Of a DNA stretch of 36,543 bases, positions 16,309 through 25,003 are shown in pieces. Source of the DNA: CAYVAP01 sp964343195. Lineage in GTDB: Bacteria > Bacteroidota > Bacteroidia > J057. The DNA is taken from contig CAYFIR010000061.1 of NCBI GenBank assembly GCA_964343195.1, positions 1 to 36,543 of the forward strand. Reading direction: 5' to 3'. How positions within the stretch are numbered: position 1 is the first letter of the stretch; each line of letters starts with the position of its first letter. A model generated the notes under the pieces. That model ran no database searches and was not told the DNA's origin. It saw only the letters and a program-made list of their open reading frames with translations. Both the position numbers and the translations under genes were made by a program.

Positions 16309-16935
16309 ATGCGTTTTTTCAAACGCTTCATGCTCTTTTTGCTCATCCCCGCGACGGTGGGGGCAGCGGTATATATAGCCCGCCGCCCTCTCCTTCGGGG
16401 GATTGGGCACCATCTCATCAAGGAAAATACTCCTCGGCCAGTGGATGCCATCTTTGTGCTTTCCGGCGATCCCAGTGAGCGCTGCCCCAAAGCCGCTGAG
16501 TTGTACCACGAGGGGATGGCTCCCATCATCGTCGCAACCGGTGAGGGGATCAACCCAACGCTGTCCGCCATGGATATCAACCTGACAGATGCGGAGGTGG
16601 GGCAACAGGCCCTGTGGGAAATGGGAGTAGATAGTAGTTCCGTCCTAACGCTGAAACGTGGTAGCAGCACGTTTGAAGAATCTGAGGAGATTCTGGGTTA
16701 TAGCACGGTAGAGGGCTACAACAGTGTCATGATTGTGTCTTCCAAGTTTCACACCCGACGAATTCAGTCCGTATTCAGACAAAAATTCAAGGCGGAAGGG
16801 ATCGATGTCGTGGTAGTGGGCGCCCAGCCTGACCCGGATCAGTATCAGATCGATACCTGGTGGGAGTATGAGGCAGGACTCATTTTTGTGAATAATGAGT
16901 ACCTGAAGTCGCTCTATTACTGGATGAAGTATTAG
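16309..16935 (+). CDS. YdcF/SanA/ElyC-like DUF218 protein
   Basis: This 208-residue protein has one N-terminal membrane helix (FMLFLLIPATVGAAVYIA, about 7-24) and then a DUF218 domain. Motifs are VDAIFVLSGDP, CPKAAELYHEG, PIIVATGEG, STFEESEEI and VMIVSSKFHTRR. Proteins of this family (SanA, ElyC, YdcF) act at the envelope and have been linked to envelope integrity or lipid-carrier metabolism. The exact reaction here cannot be read from sequence. It begins 22 bp after the preceding lipoprotein, so the two may share a transcript. Confidence 0.85.
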   Translation: MRFFKRFMLFLLIPATVGAAVYIARRPLLRGIGHHLIKENTPRPVDAIFVLSGDPSERCPKAAELYHEGMAPIIVATGEGINPTLSAMDINLTDAEVGQQALWEMGVDSSSVLTLKRGSSTFEESEEILGYSTVEGYNSVMIVSSKFHTRRIQSVFRQKFKAEGIDVVVVGAQPDPDQYQIDTWWEYEAGLIFVNNEYLKSLYYWMKY

Positions 16936-17019
16936 TGGGCATTGGACGGGATCGGTCTATTGAGCAATCCAAAAGGCTCTTTACGGATCAAAGTCCCATG
17001 AGCCATGACCACTGACAAC

Positions 17020-17307
17020 TCAGGCAGCCTGCGCAGTCGTTGGTCGGTAATGGGTGCGAACCAATTCTTCCATATCACCGACTGTCCTTACTTTCATCCA
17101 CTCCATGTCAGCGATTGAGATGCGAAATTCCTTTTCGCAGACCATGACCAGCTCGATCATGTCCAGGGAATCCATCGCAAAATCTTCCTTGAAACTTGCC
17201 TCCAAATCGTAGGAATTTAGTTCATCTTCGTCAACGAGGTCAAACACGATATTCTTCAGACGGTCTTCCAGAGCCATCTGCTCATTGGCTTGATTGTAGG
17301 ACTTCAT
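17020..17307 (-). CDS. Second acyl carrier protein
   Basis: From the ATG at 17307 the product has 95 residues and the canonical phosphopantetheine motif MDSLDM (Ser47), with flanking helices MALEDRLKNIVFDLVDEDE and ELVMVCEKEFRI. A longer reading from 17373 adds a 22-residue hydrophobic/Thr-rich lead. I disfavour it because it would start only 19 bp from the divergent yjbQ-like start, though it cannot be excluded. Nearby genes give no pathway clue; no synthase is adjacent. It looks like a normal or specialised carrier for acyl thioesters. Confidence 0.87.
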   Translation of the reverse strand: MKSYNQANEQMALEDRLKNIVFDLVDEDELNSYDLEASFKEDFAMDSLDMIELVMVCEKEFRISIADMEWMKVRTVGDMEELVRTHYRPTTAQAA

Positions 17308-17392
17308 AGGAATGGTAGTTTGGGTGAATTGAGCGGCAAGGGCAGCAACTTCAGTTATCGCTTTTTTCATCATTGGTATATAATCACTGGTT

Positions 17393-17803
17393 ATGGTAGA
17401 ACAATTTCAATTTTCCCTTCCTTCTTACCCGAGAGGCTTTCATTTGATCACATCGAATGTGCTTTCTGCCATTGGCGACTTACCCCGGAAGGGCATTTTG
17501 CACCTGTTCATTCAGCACACCTCTGCTGGGCTTACGATCAATGAAAACGCTGATCCTACGGTTCGGAAGGACTTTCGCAGTGTTTTTGACCGCCTCGTTC
17601 CCGAAGACCAGCCCTACTACCAGCATACACTGGAAGGGAATGACGACATGCCTGCCCATATTAAGACTGCACTGGTAGGAACTTCCGTTTCCATTCCCAT
17701 CACCAATGGTCGGCTCAACCTGGGCACATGGCAGGGAATTTACCTCTGTGAATTCCGCAACCACGGGGGAGCGCGTCGTCTGGTCGCTACCCTCTATCAA
17801 TGA
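17393..17803 (+). CDS. yjbQ: YjbQ family protein (UPF0047)
   Basis: The 136-residue protein carries the full UPF0047/YjbQ signature: QHTSAGLTINENADP (41-55), the metal-site region GNDDMPAHIK (82-91), and NLGTWQGIYLCEFRNHGG (109-126). Members are small trimeric cytosolic proteins, and some show weak thiamine-phosphate synthase activity in vivo, but their main role is not established. It is divergent from the acyl carrier protein gene. The length is normal for the family. Confidence 0.92.
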   Translation: MVEQFQFSLPSYPRGFHLITSNVLSAIGDLPRKGILHLFIQHTSAGLTINENADPTVRKDFRSVFDRLVPEDQPYYQHTLEGNDDMPAHIKTALVGTSVSIPITNGRLNLGTWQGIYLCEFRNHGGARRLVATLYQ

Positions 17804-17861
17804 ACCAAAAACTACGCCACAGCTTATTTCGAAATCTGAACCATTCGCAAAAAAGAAAATT

Positions 17862-17879
17862 TAGGCTACTATCAGCCTA
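17862..17879. other. Small hairpin upstream of the alpha/beta hydrolase
   Basis: TAGGCT (17862-17867) and AGCCTA (17874-17879) form a 6-bp perfect stem with a 6-base loop, in the 152-bp gap after yjbQ. It could be the end of the yjbQ transcript or part of a leader. The evidence is weak. Confidence 0.25.
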
Positions 17880-17955
17880 TCTATGGGAATGGATGGTTGG
17901 ATTTGCAACATGAAAGGTGATAATTTGCAGCCCTCCAACTTGACCAAAAGTTCAT

Positions 17956-18723
17956 ATGCTGGAACTAAATGCGAAAATCATGGGGCAGGGTCCTGCTCTG
18001 ATCATTTTACACGGCCTTTTTGGGTCGCTGGACAACTGGGTTACCCTGGGCAGGCAGTGGAGTGAAGAATTCACAGTTATCCTCGTAGATCAGCGCAATC
18101 ACGGAAAGTCCCCTCATGACGAAACCTGGAACTATGAAGTCATGGCTCAGGACCTAAGAGACTTTATGGATCAGCAGGGAATTCCACAGGCTCATCTCCT
18201 GGGTCACTCCATGGGAGGAAAAACGGTCATGCAGTTTGCCACCGAATATCCAGAGATGGTGGACAGGCTGATAGTCGCTGACATGGCCCCCAAAGCCTAC
18301 AAGCCACATCATGAGGTAATCATCAAGGCGCTGAATGCCATAGACCTGTCCCAGGTTTCTTCCCGGCAGGAGGTCGATGAGTCACTCAAAGCCAGTATTC
18401 CTGAAATGGGGACCAGGCAATTTCTACTCAAAGGACTGGGAAGAGACGAGGATAAAAATCTGGCCTGGAAATTCAACCTTCCGGTGATCACGCGGGACTA
18501 TCCCAATGTACTCGCCAACATCGACGGTGACCTTCCCTTTGATGGCCCTACCCTATTCCTATCAGGATCAGCCTCCAATTATGTACAGCAAAGTGACCAT
18601 GGTGAAATTCAGGAACGATTTCCACAGGCACGGTTTGTGGAGCTAGCAGGTGTGGGTCACTGGCTACATGCCGAGGCGCCTGACGAGTTTTCCAAAGAAG
18701 TATTGGCATTTTTGCACAGCTGA
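17956..18723 (+). CDS. Alpha/beta hydrolase (YbfF-like esterase)
   Basis: This 255-residue cytoplasmic hydrolase follows the YbfF/acyl-CoA-esterase pattern. It has an oxyanion-hole HGLFGSLDNW (19-28), VDQRNHGKSPH (44-54), the nucleophile elbow GHSMGG with Ser85, SGSASNYV in place of the usual Asp-containing strand, and catalytic His235 in GVGHWLHAE. Length and spacing are normal. The substrate is unknown, though family members act on short acyl esters or acyl-CoA. It appears monocistronic. Confidence 0.9.
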   Translation: MLELNAKIMGQGPALIILHGLFGSLDNWVTLGRQWSEEFTVILVDQRNHGKSPHDETWNYEVMAQDLRDFMDQQGIPQAHLLGHSMGGKTVMQFATEYPEMVDRLIVADMAPKAYKPHHEVIIKALNAIDLSQVSSRQEVDESLKASIPEMGTRQFLLKGLGRDEDKNLAWKFNLPVITRDYPNVLANIDGDLPFDGPTLFLSGSASNYVQQSDHGEIQERFPQARFVELAGVGHWLHAEAPDEFSKEVLAFLHS

Positions 18724-18792
18724 ATTACTTTGCTATCCCAACTGAATTGCGCAAGTTTGCTCCTGTAATCAACTACTGAACTATCCTGTCAC

Positions 18793-19245
18793 ATGAAATA
18801 TATACTCCCGATATTTGCCCTGTTCCTTTTTATCCTGACTGGATGTGAGGAAGAAGTCACGGATAAAGACAACGATAATAAGGATACCAAGGATAGCATA
18901 CTGGTTGAAGTTCCCAGCAATGAGCTCGACTTTCCGGTAAAATCCCCATCTTTTAACGCTGAACTGGTTGGGACCTGGCACCTGACCGAGATGTGGATAG
19001 ATGGCAACCTGATGGCTGGCGAAGAACTGGGAGATACATTCATCGAATTCACAGAAGACTCCAGAGTTACGGTTGTGGCCACAGGACTGGATCCGGTTTC
19101 CTCCAACTTTTCATACGAAGATCCTCTGATTCTTGCAGAAGCACTGGAAGGAGAGCGGGAAGTACTGGAGGTCAGTTCTGAGAAGCTCGTGCTGCTTGAA
19201 AGCGTTAGCGGAACTGAGGTACGCTATGTTTATGAGCGAAAATAG
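18793..19245 (+). CDS. Lipoprotein with a lipocalin-like strand pattern
   Basis: The 150-residue protein has a signal ending in LTGC (Cys18) and a highly charged linker (EEEVTDKDNDNKDTKD), followed by ELVGTWHLTEMWIDGNL. This is a common start of the small lipocalin-like domains found in Bacteroidota lipoproteins. The remaining strands (FIEFTEDSRVTVV, KLVLLESVSG) fit a small beta-barrel. The ligand and role are unknown. Confidence 0.75.
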   Translation: MKYILPIFALFLFILTGCEEEVTDKDNDNKDTKDSILVEVPSNELDFPVKSPSFNAELVGTWHLTEMWIDGNLMAGEELGDTFIEFTEDSRVTVVATGLDPVSSNFSYEDPLILAEALEGEREVLEVSSEKLVLLESVSGTEVRYVYERK

Positions 19246-19428
19246 GCCCTATTCTCTTTATTGGGTTTCCCATTAATTCTGGTCTGGAGTGCCAGCTCAG
19301 GGATCTTCGGTCCCCGGTTATGGCTCTGACTCCCAATTCGCATTCAATCTAACATCCCCCGGCGGGGAATTGGAATAAATTTTGGTCATAAGGTCGTAAA
19401 TCGTCTGAAAGGACTGGTAATCGACCGA

Positions 19429-20895
19429 ATGAAGCGACTAATAATTATTTCTATAGGCTGGATGTTGGCGGGACTCTCTTTGGGCTTCGCTCAGAATGGA
19501 GGATATCCCTGGGGAGTAGGGATTGGAAGTCGTGTTATTCAATATAAGGCACACCCTGGAGATCCCAAGCTCGCACAATCCTATTACGACCCCACCGGAC
19601 AGATAATGGTTTCCCATTATCTCAATCCCGCATTTGATTTTCGCACACAGGTAACGATAGGCCCTGGAGTCAGGTACCCTGCCGGAGATGCAGTGGCGCG
19701 AGGTATGCTGATCGACATGAACTACATGCTCGCCTTCAAACTTCACAATGGAGTTTTGCTACGGGAAAGTGCTCGCTTCAGCCCTTACCTACTGGTAGGA
19801 GTAGGAGGTAGTTACCTGCCCAATCGTCCTGATGCCTACCTGCCATTTGGCGGAGGGGTGAGGGTTCGCCTGGGAGATCGCATGAGCATTAACCTTGAAA
19901 CTGTTCGGCAGATTTCGGTGAATCGTGACTACCAGCACCTGGCACATGCTATTGCCTTTGTTTACAACCTTGATACAGAAGACGAAGAATGGGAGGAGAC
20001 CATCCCAAATGACAGCCTGGGTACCGAAGAACTCCTCGCGATCATACCAGTGGACTTTGACCAGGATGGGACCTTTGACCAGGAAGATCTGTGTCCGGAT
20101 GTACCCGGGCCAATCAGCAATCAGGGATGCCCCGAAGATGGCGATATTTCACTGGATCCGCTACAGGATATTTCTCAGGAAGAACCTGTAATTGAGGAGG
20201 TTATCGAAGAAGTGCCTCAACCGACTGAAGCAACTCAAACGCCGGAAGTAGCCTTTGAGGAGGAACAGCCCATCGAAAGTGATGACAGCGACACCAGCCC
20301 ATTCACTCAGGAAGAACAGCAACCCGTGGAACCTGAGGAAGTCGCTGAAAATGATATCTGGATTCCCGGTATGGAGGAGGAAGAGCCCAATCCGATGGAA
20401 GAGGCTACCGAGCCTGAGTCATTTGAACAGGTGGCTCAGGAAACTGCACCTGTCGAGCCGGAGCCGGAGCCGCAGCTAGAAATTGTCGATTTGAACCCTG
20501 CTCTTCATCAGAATCCACAACCGGAGCTGGACCAGTCCATTTGTGAATCATTAAAATCCTACCAGCTGGATCCCATTTACTTTGGCTATGACAGTGACCA
20601 GCTCACCGATGAAGCCAGGCAGGTACTGGATGACCTGGCTGGGAAGATGAAAGCTTGTCCGGATATGAGTCTCGTTATACTTGGGCACTCGGATGCAGAC
20701 GGACAGGAAGACTATAACCTTGTTTTGTCTGTTATGAGGGCCTATCACGTGAAATATTATCTCGTTTATGAGCACGGAATCCGTCAGGCGAGGATCACCT
20801 CCGATGGCATTGGAGAGGAACAGCCGGTCGCGGACAATAGCTCCGATGTAGGAAAACAAAAGAATCGTCGAGTAGACTTTAAACTGATACCGTAA
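19429..20895 (+). CDS. OmpA-family outer membrane protein, paralog 1
   Basis: The 488-residue protein has a signal peptide (IIISIGWMLAGLSLGFAQ). Its N-terminal beta-barrel-like domain covers about 20-195. Next comes a thrombospondin-type-3-like Asp-rich repeat (DFDQDGTFDQEDLCPD, about 208-223), then a long Glu/Pro-rich linker (about 240-370) and an OmpA peptidoglycan-binding domain (about 378-488) with FGYDSDQLTDEA, GHSDADG, a Y-rich helix and the final KNRRVDFKL. It should tether the outer membrane to peptidoglycan. The paralog at 21211 shares this order. The linker is unusually acidic and long. Confidence 0.88.
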   Translation: MKRLIIISIGWMLAGLSLGFAQNGGYPWGVGIGSRVIQYKAHPGDPKLAQSYYDPTGQIMVSHYLNPAFDFRTQVTIGPGVRYPAGDAVARGMLIDMNYMLAFKLHNGVLLRESARFSPYLLVGVGGSYLPNRPDAYLPFGGGVRVRLGDRMSINLETVRQISVNRDYQHLAHAIAFVYNLDTEDEEWEETIPNDSLGTEELLAIIPVDFDQDGTFDQEDLCPDVPGPISNQGCPEDGDISLDPLQDISQEEPVIEEVIEEVPQPTEATQTPEVAFEEEQPIESDDSDTSPFTQEEQQPVEPEEVAENDIWIPGMEEEEPNPMEEATEPESFEQVAQETAPVEPEPEPQLEIVDLNPALHQNPQPELDQSICESLKSYQLDPIYFGYDSDQLTDEARQVLDDLAGKMKACPDMSLVILGHSDADGQEDYNLVLSVMRAYHVKYYLVYEHGIRQARITSDGIGEEQPVADNSSDVGKQKNRRVDFKLIP

Positions 20896-21210
20896 AATAT
20901 ACGAGCCGGGTGAACCTTTTCGTAATAAGTAAAATAGGTTTGTACTAAGGAGTATACACTAATAATCAAACCCTACACAGAAAGACTAATTACCATCCTG
21001 GCTATTTTAATAATTGTTCTTTTCGCATTATGACATAGTAGCTATATCTGGCCTTTGAGCACTGAAAAATAACCGATCATCAGACCAATCACGCAGATCG
21101 GCATCAATTCTCTTCAGTTGCTCATTATCAGGGGGATAACTGGCCAGATGTTTGCAACCATGGCATCAAAATGAAATTGGGGAAAAAGTACTGTTAACGA
21201 ACCTAGACAA
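20896..21210. other. 315-bp intergenic region between the two OmpA-family genes
   Basis: It is AT-rich compared with its neighbours, and no gene is seen. TAGGTTTG at 20935-20942 matches the Bacteroidota -7 box, but it lies about 270 bp from the downstream start and has no well-spaced -33 TTG, so it is only a weak promoter candidate. Confidence 0.4.
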
Positions 21211-22473
21211 ATGAATGCTAGAAGATTTTTTACCGTATTAGTCTGCGGGTTCCTGTTTTGGGGGATCAGCTATGCCCAGGAGAAGGCGGAGAAATCTCGC
21301 GTCATGGGTGAGCTGTCGGGCCTGTTTTTAGACTATAATGGCCTAATGAACGGCAACTTCACAGACTTCCGTAGCTATAACCCGGGGATTACCCTCGCTG
21401 GCCACGTGGACGCGGGCAGATGGCTGGATGCCTCGCTATACTCCAGCTTTGCACCAGAGGTACAATATCCATTGAATCGCGAAGATATCATCACCACCTC
21501 TCTGGTTGATGTCCGTGCCATGGCTCGGATCAAATTCATGCGACCAGACGCTCTGATCGCTCCATATATCAGTACTGGATTTGGATTCAATATCGCCAGT
21601 GGCAATCTGCGCACCTATATACCTGGGGGATTAGGGGTACGCCTGCAACTGAGCGAAAACTTCGCTCTGATGGTAGAAGGGATGTATCGCCAGCCACTTG
21701 ATCAGACTCAGATTCAGCCACTGGCCTATAGCGCAGGCTTTGTCTTCGGAATTCCGAAGAAGCGTCCACAGGAAGAAAAGCCTCTTACAGATCCTCAGCC
21801 AGACAATAAGGACCTGCTAGCTGACGCAGATAATGATGGAGTGCCAGATATCGACGACTCCTGCCCGGATCAAAAGGGAAAAGCGCTGAACTTTGGCTGC
21901 CCGGATACCTATATGGCTAGCACCACTGAGGACTACCCGGTCGACAATAGCACGACCACGGAGCCAGAATTTGAGGAACCTGTAACCACAGCGCCTGCCG
22001 TCATCATACCAGAATCTGACCCGGTTGATTCCTATGCTTCAGAGGATGAGTTTTCCGCTCCTTCTGCTTCGGAGGAACTCAAACCAGTAGTAATCACCGC
22101 AGAAATGTCCTCCAGCAAAATGGACTTCATCCGTGAAGCTGGCATGCGCATTAACTTCGCAGCAGGTAGCTCCACCCTTAACGCTGAGGCCATGGCTATT
22201 CTCGATGAGGTTGCCGACATCCTGACTGAATATCCGACCTACCACCTTCAGGTCATGGGATACTCAGACCCTGCCGGTAGCGCAGATGCCAACAAAATCC
22301 TCTCTGTCCAGCGTGGATTTGCTATCAAAAAATACCTCGTCTACACCCGGGGGATCCGCTATGCACGCATCTACTCTGATGGTCGTGGTGCAGTAGTCGG
22401 TTTTGGAACAGATAACAGCCAGGCAGAACTCATTCCGGTAGCACCTGGAGACCGAGGATATCGCAGCGAATAG
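21211..22473 (+). CDS. OmpA-family outer membrane protein, paralog 2
   Basis: The 420-residue protein has the same plan as the gene before it: a signal peptide (VLVCGFLFWGISYAQ), an N-terminal barrel-like domain, an Asp-rich type-3-like repeat (DADNDGVPDIDDSCPD, about 205-220), a Thr/Glu/Pro linker, and an OmpA-type C-terminal domain (about 300-405; INFAAGSSTLNAEA, GYSDPAGS). It differs from paralog 1 by ending SQAELIPVAPGDRG instead of the N-R-R-V-x-F end, and it lacks the Arg of that motif. Peptidoglycan binding may therefore be altered. A good terminator follows. Confidence 0.87.
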   Translation: MNARRFFTVLVCGFLFWGISYAQEKAEKSRVMGELSGLFLDYNGLMNGNFTDFRSYNPGITLAGHVDAGRWLDASLYSSFAPEVQYPLNREDIITTSLVDVRAMARIKFMRPDALIAPYISTGFGFNIASGNLRTYIPGGLGVRLQLSENFALMVEGMYRQPLDQTQIQPLAYSAGFVFGIPKKRPQEEKPLTDPQPDNKDLLADADNDGVPDIDDSCPDQKGKALNFGCPDTYMASTTEDYPVDNSTTTEPEFEEPVTTAPAVIIPESDPVDSYASEDEFSAPSASEELKPVVITAEMSSSKMDFIREAGMRINFAAGSSTLNAEAMAILDEVADILTEYPTYHLQVMGYSDPAGSADANKILSVQRGFAIKKYLVYTRGIRYARIYSDGRGAVVGFGTDNSQAELIPVAPGDRGYRSE

Positions 22474-22510
22474 CCTGCGGGTTCATTTGCTAGGTAAAAT
22501 AAATTTCATG

Positions 22511-22541
22511 GGGTATCGTCAGAGAGGGCGATACCCTTTTT
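22511..22541 (+). terminator. Rho-independent terminator after OmpA paralog 2
   Basis: GGGTATCG (22511-22518) and CGATACCC (22529-22536) form a perfect 8-bp stem with a 10-base loop followed by TTTTT, 37 bp after the stop. Confidence 0.85.
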
Positions 22542-22640
22542 GCTATGTTGCCCGGACCTCTGGCCCTGGCAACAAACTTTTTAGGGAACATAATAGTCTA
22601 CAATTCTCCCTATCTTCAATGAAACCACACACCATTCAAT

Positions 22641-22991
22641 ATGAGTAAGCTAACCTATTTTGTAGCTTTTCCTGTTTCTGACGAGGCCCGTGAACGTACA
22701 TTCAATGTTATTGCTGAAATACGTGGGGCTGCTCAGACTCGGGAGCATGTAGATGAACTGACCGATGTGATCATTGCCCTGACTGAAGAAGGGCTCAAAT
22801 ACCTGTTTCTGGATTCCCTTCACTATGCCAAGGTGGGCAGCTTCCAGATTAAAGCCGTTCAGGTGGGGGTTCAGACTGCCAGAAAAGGACTGGAAATGGT
22901 CGGAAGACGAGCGCTTAAAGCCATGTCTGACGAACAAATCCGCGGAATTGCAGACTATATGGAAGGATTACTCCTACAGGTTGAAGAGTAG
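22641..22991 (+). CDS. Small helical protein of unknown function
   Basis: The 116-residue protein is not one I recognise. It has no signal peptide or membrane segment. Apart from an N-terminal SKLTYFVAFPVSDEARER strand-helix, it is mostly amphipathic helix (REHVDELTDVIIALTEEGLK, KAVQVGVQTARKGLEMVGRR), so it could be a helical bundle or a partner protein. It is convergent with, and only 13 bp from, the transglycosylase-like gene. TATCTTCA lies just upstream of the ATG and is a poor match to a -7 box. Confidence 0.6.
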   Translation: MSKLTYFVAFPVSDEARERTFNVIAEIRGAAQTREHVDELTDVIIALTEEGLKYLFLDSLHYAKVGSFQIKAVQVGVQTARKGLEMVGRRALKAMSDEQIRGIADYMEGLLLQVEE

Positions 22992-23004
22992 CCATCTCCG
23001 GCAC

Positions 23005-23988
23005 CTATCTCGCCACCTCGAATACTGGAACAGACTCCTCTCTGGGATCGGTAATGCACAGGATTTCACACTCCAGCGAAATCAGGCGGTCCAGTTCCAG
23101 GAGAGAAGCCAGTGCGACCTGTGAATAATTCTGAGAGGCGTTGCCAAAACCACGGTAGCGAACCTGCCAGAGACCCTGAATGAGTTCCATCCCGCCACTA
23201 CTGGGATTAAGAGACCTAAGGGCTCCCGACACATTCCCGGGCCCAGCATGGTAGCTATGCAGAACCAGCAACCTGAACCAAAGGTCATCCCTGGAATAGG
23301 CGATTCCCTCTCGATTGAGCATCCGCTCGGTTTCCGGGATGCAGACACGGTTGATATAGCCTGCTGCGGCTCTTCCGGCCTTTTTTACATCTGCACGGTC
23401 ATCCCGTCGGCTATTTACTACCAGGCCCTGCTCTCGCGCTGCAGCGGGCATTAGTTGAAACGGACCATAGGCCCCTGTATGAGACTGCCGCAGTTGTCCC
23501 GGACTTTCTATCAGCAGGATTGCCTGAGCGTACCAGGGGTCAACCCCTTGCGCATTAAAGACTTCTATGGACTCGTGAATGTGGGGCATTACAGCCCTGA
23601 TTTGATAATAATCTGACTTTCCATATGTAACATACAAACGTACGTCATGGGAAAGGCCATATTCCTCGATTTTTTGTTGCTTGAAAGCCCGCTTTTGATC
23701 GGTGCTCATGGCTTCATAATCCGCCGCAGAAAAAACCTCCAGAATCTGGCGCGTATCAGCAATATTAAGAACCGCCGAATCTGGCGGAAGTTGCATCACT
23801 CGCCGCCAAAAACGGGGCTGAGCCAGCGTATCCCAGCGTTCGTAATACATCATGGGATCGCTAATCACCCGTTGAGCTATAGTGTCTGACAAAGAGACTA
23901 CCTCCAACAAATACCCCGCACTGGAGGGCTGAGCAAATGCGCCCAGGCTTATCATGGTTATCCAACCTACAAAAATTACCACTCGCAT
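23005..23988 (-). CDS. Lytic-transglycosylase-like (SLT domain) exported protein
   Basis: From the ATG at 23988 the product has 327 residues and a signal peptide (MRVVIFVGWITMISLGAFA); an earlier start at 24030 would bury it. The SLT-type core spans about 138-270. It has a VDPWYAQAILLIESPGQ helix with candidate catalytic Glu161, then GAYGPFQLMP (172-181), and a later YHAGPGNVSGAL, the usual 'AYNAGPG'-like motif. Such enzymes cleave the peptidoglycan glycan strand. An N-terminal domain of ~120 residues (ISDPMMYYERWDTL) has no evident family. It is monocistronic, pointing leftward. Confidence 0.83.
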   Translation of the reverse strand: MRVVIFVGWITMISLGAFAQPSSAGYLLEVVSLSDTIAQRVISDPMMYYERWDTLAQPRFWRRVMQLPPDSAVLNIADTRQILEVFSAADYEAMSTDQKRAFKQQKIEEYGLSHDVRLYVTYGKSDYYQIRAVMPHIHESIEVFNAQGVDPWYAQAILLIESPGQLRQSHTGAYGPFQLMPAAAREQGLVVNSRRDDRADVKKAGRAAAGYINRVCIPETERMLNREGIAYSRDDLWFRLLVLHSYHAGPGNVSGALRSLNPSSGGMELIQGLWQVRYRGFGNASQNYSQVALASLLELDRLISLECEILCITDPREESVPVFEVAR

Positions 23989-24170
23989 AGTCTCCAAGTT
24001 AAACAGCAATTGCCAATTGTGTAAACTCATTTTGGGTCTGAGCTTACAGATACTCCGTATTATCGGATCAATTTCGAATCTCTAATTTTTCCCTTTTGGG
24101 ATTTCCCTTTTTCTAATAACGGAGGATCGAGCCAGAGGTTGAGACTATTTGCGTAGGATTTATGAGATGT

Positions 24171-24938
24171 TTAGAATAATAGGATGCCTATGCTAAAGCG
24201 CAGGGCAAGGTTGGCTGAACCGTAGTCAAAGTAGCCAGGTTGCAGATTTGTGGGGATCGAACTGGAAGCCTGAATTTCCTGTATGAATCCCCAGTAAAGC
24301 AGGTCAGTAAGGGGTACGAGGGTTGGACCTTTGACAGTTGGATATGGAGCAGCTTCTGGACTGTCTTCTCCTTTTTTTATTGATATCCGGTTAAAATAAA
24401 TCCCCACATCTATTACCAGGCGCGAGAAGTATATTTTTTGTCTGCCTATGCCAATGCCAGTTTCTGCATACCTTCCTTGATAGGTCGAAATTCCACTGGC
24501 AGTAACTGTGGGGCCGACGGATGGACGAAACTGAAACTCATCCTCAAGTTGTAGCGTTGCTCGGCCCATATTCATGAAAAACATCACATAGGAACCATAA
24601 GGAGCAGGAAATGCACGGTTGGTATAGGTCCTTAGCGCGAGGCCATATCCCCGAAGTTCGTAGCCCAAAAAGGGCTTTTCCTCATTGGAGTTTATCTCCG
24701 CGAGGCTATGTCCACGTTGGTATGAGAGCCCCAGGCTCATGCGTCGATTTATAGGGCCCTCGACTTCAAATTGTGCTCCCTTACGCCCAAACATTGGCAG
24801 CAATGGGAAGAGATCACTTTTGACCAGAACGTGCTTTCCTGTTATCCCGGAGTTTTGCCCCTTCAGCTCACTTGAAAAAAGGCAAAGGCAGCCTAGGGTG
24901 AGAGCTATTATGGATATCTTTCGGTAAAAATACTGCAT
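24171..24938 (-). CDS. Outer membrane beta-barrel-like protein
   Basis: The 255-residue protein has a signal peptide (ISIIALTLGCLCLFSSELKG). It then shows a repeating pattern of alternating aromatic/hydrophobic strands, and the last residues LRFSIGILLF end in Phe, as do many outer membrane barrels. The start of the mature part, LVKSDLFPLLPMF, resembles DUF3575-like barrels, but I cannot name the family firmly. It is last in the four-gene minus-strand operon, 65 bp after the preceding gene, so it may be a substrate or partner of the M48 protease. Confidence 0.7.
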   Translation of the reverse strand: MQYFYRKISIIALTLGCLCLFSSELKGQNSGITGKHVLVKSDLFPLLPMFGRKGAQFEVEGPINRRMSLGLSYQRGHSLAEINSNEEKPFLGYELRGYGLALRTYTNRAFPAPYGSYVMFFMNMGRATLQLEDEFQFRPSVGPTVTASGISTYQGRYAETGIGIGRQKIYFSRLVIDVGIYFNRISIKKGEDSPEAAPYPTVKGPTLVPLTDLLYWGFIQEIQASSSIPTNLQPGYFDYGSANLALRFSIGILLF

Positions 24939-25003
24939 GGATAATAATCTAAGGCTGCTGAAAATAACGATGATTAAGATGAAACCAGCTCAGGCCCTAG
25001 TAC

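Noticed and set aside
19287..19333. Possible structured RNA (GGAGTGCCAGC...GACTCC) between a lipoprotein and OmpA gene
   Set aside because: Imperfect stem only, no known riboswitch pattern and no T-run; too weak to list.
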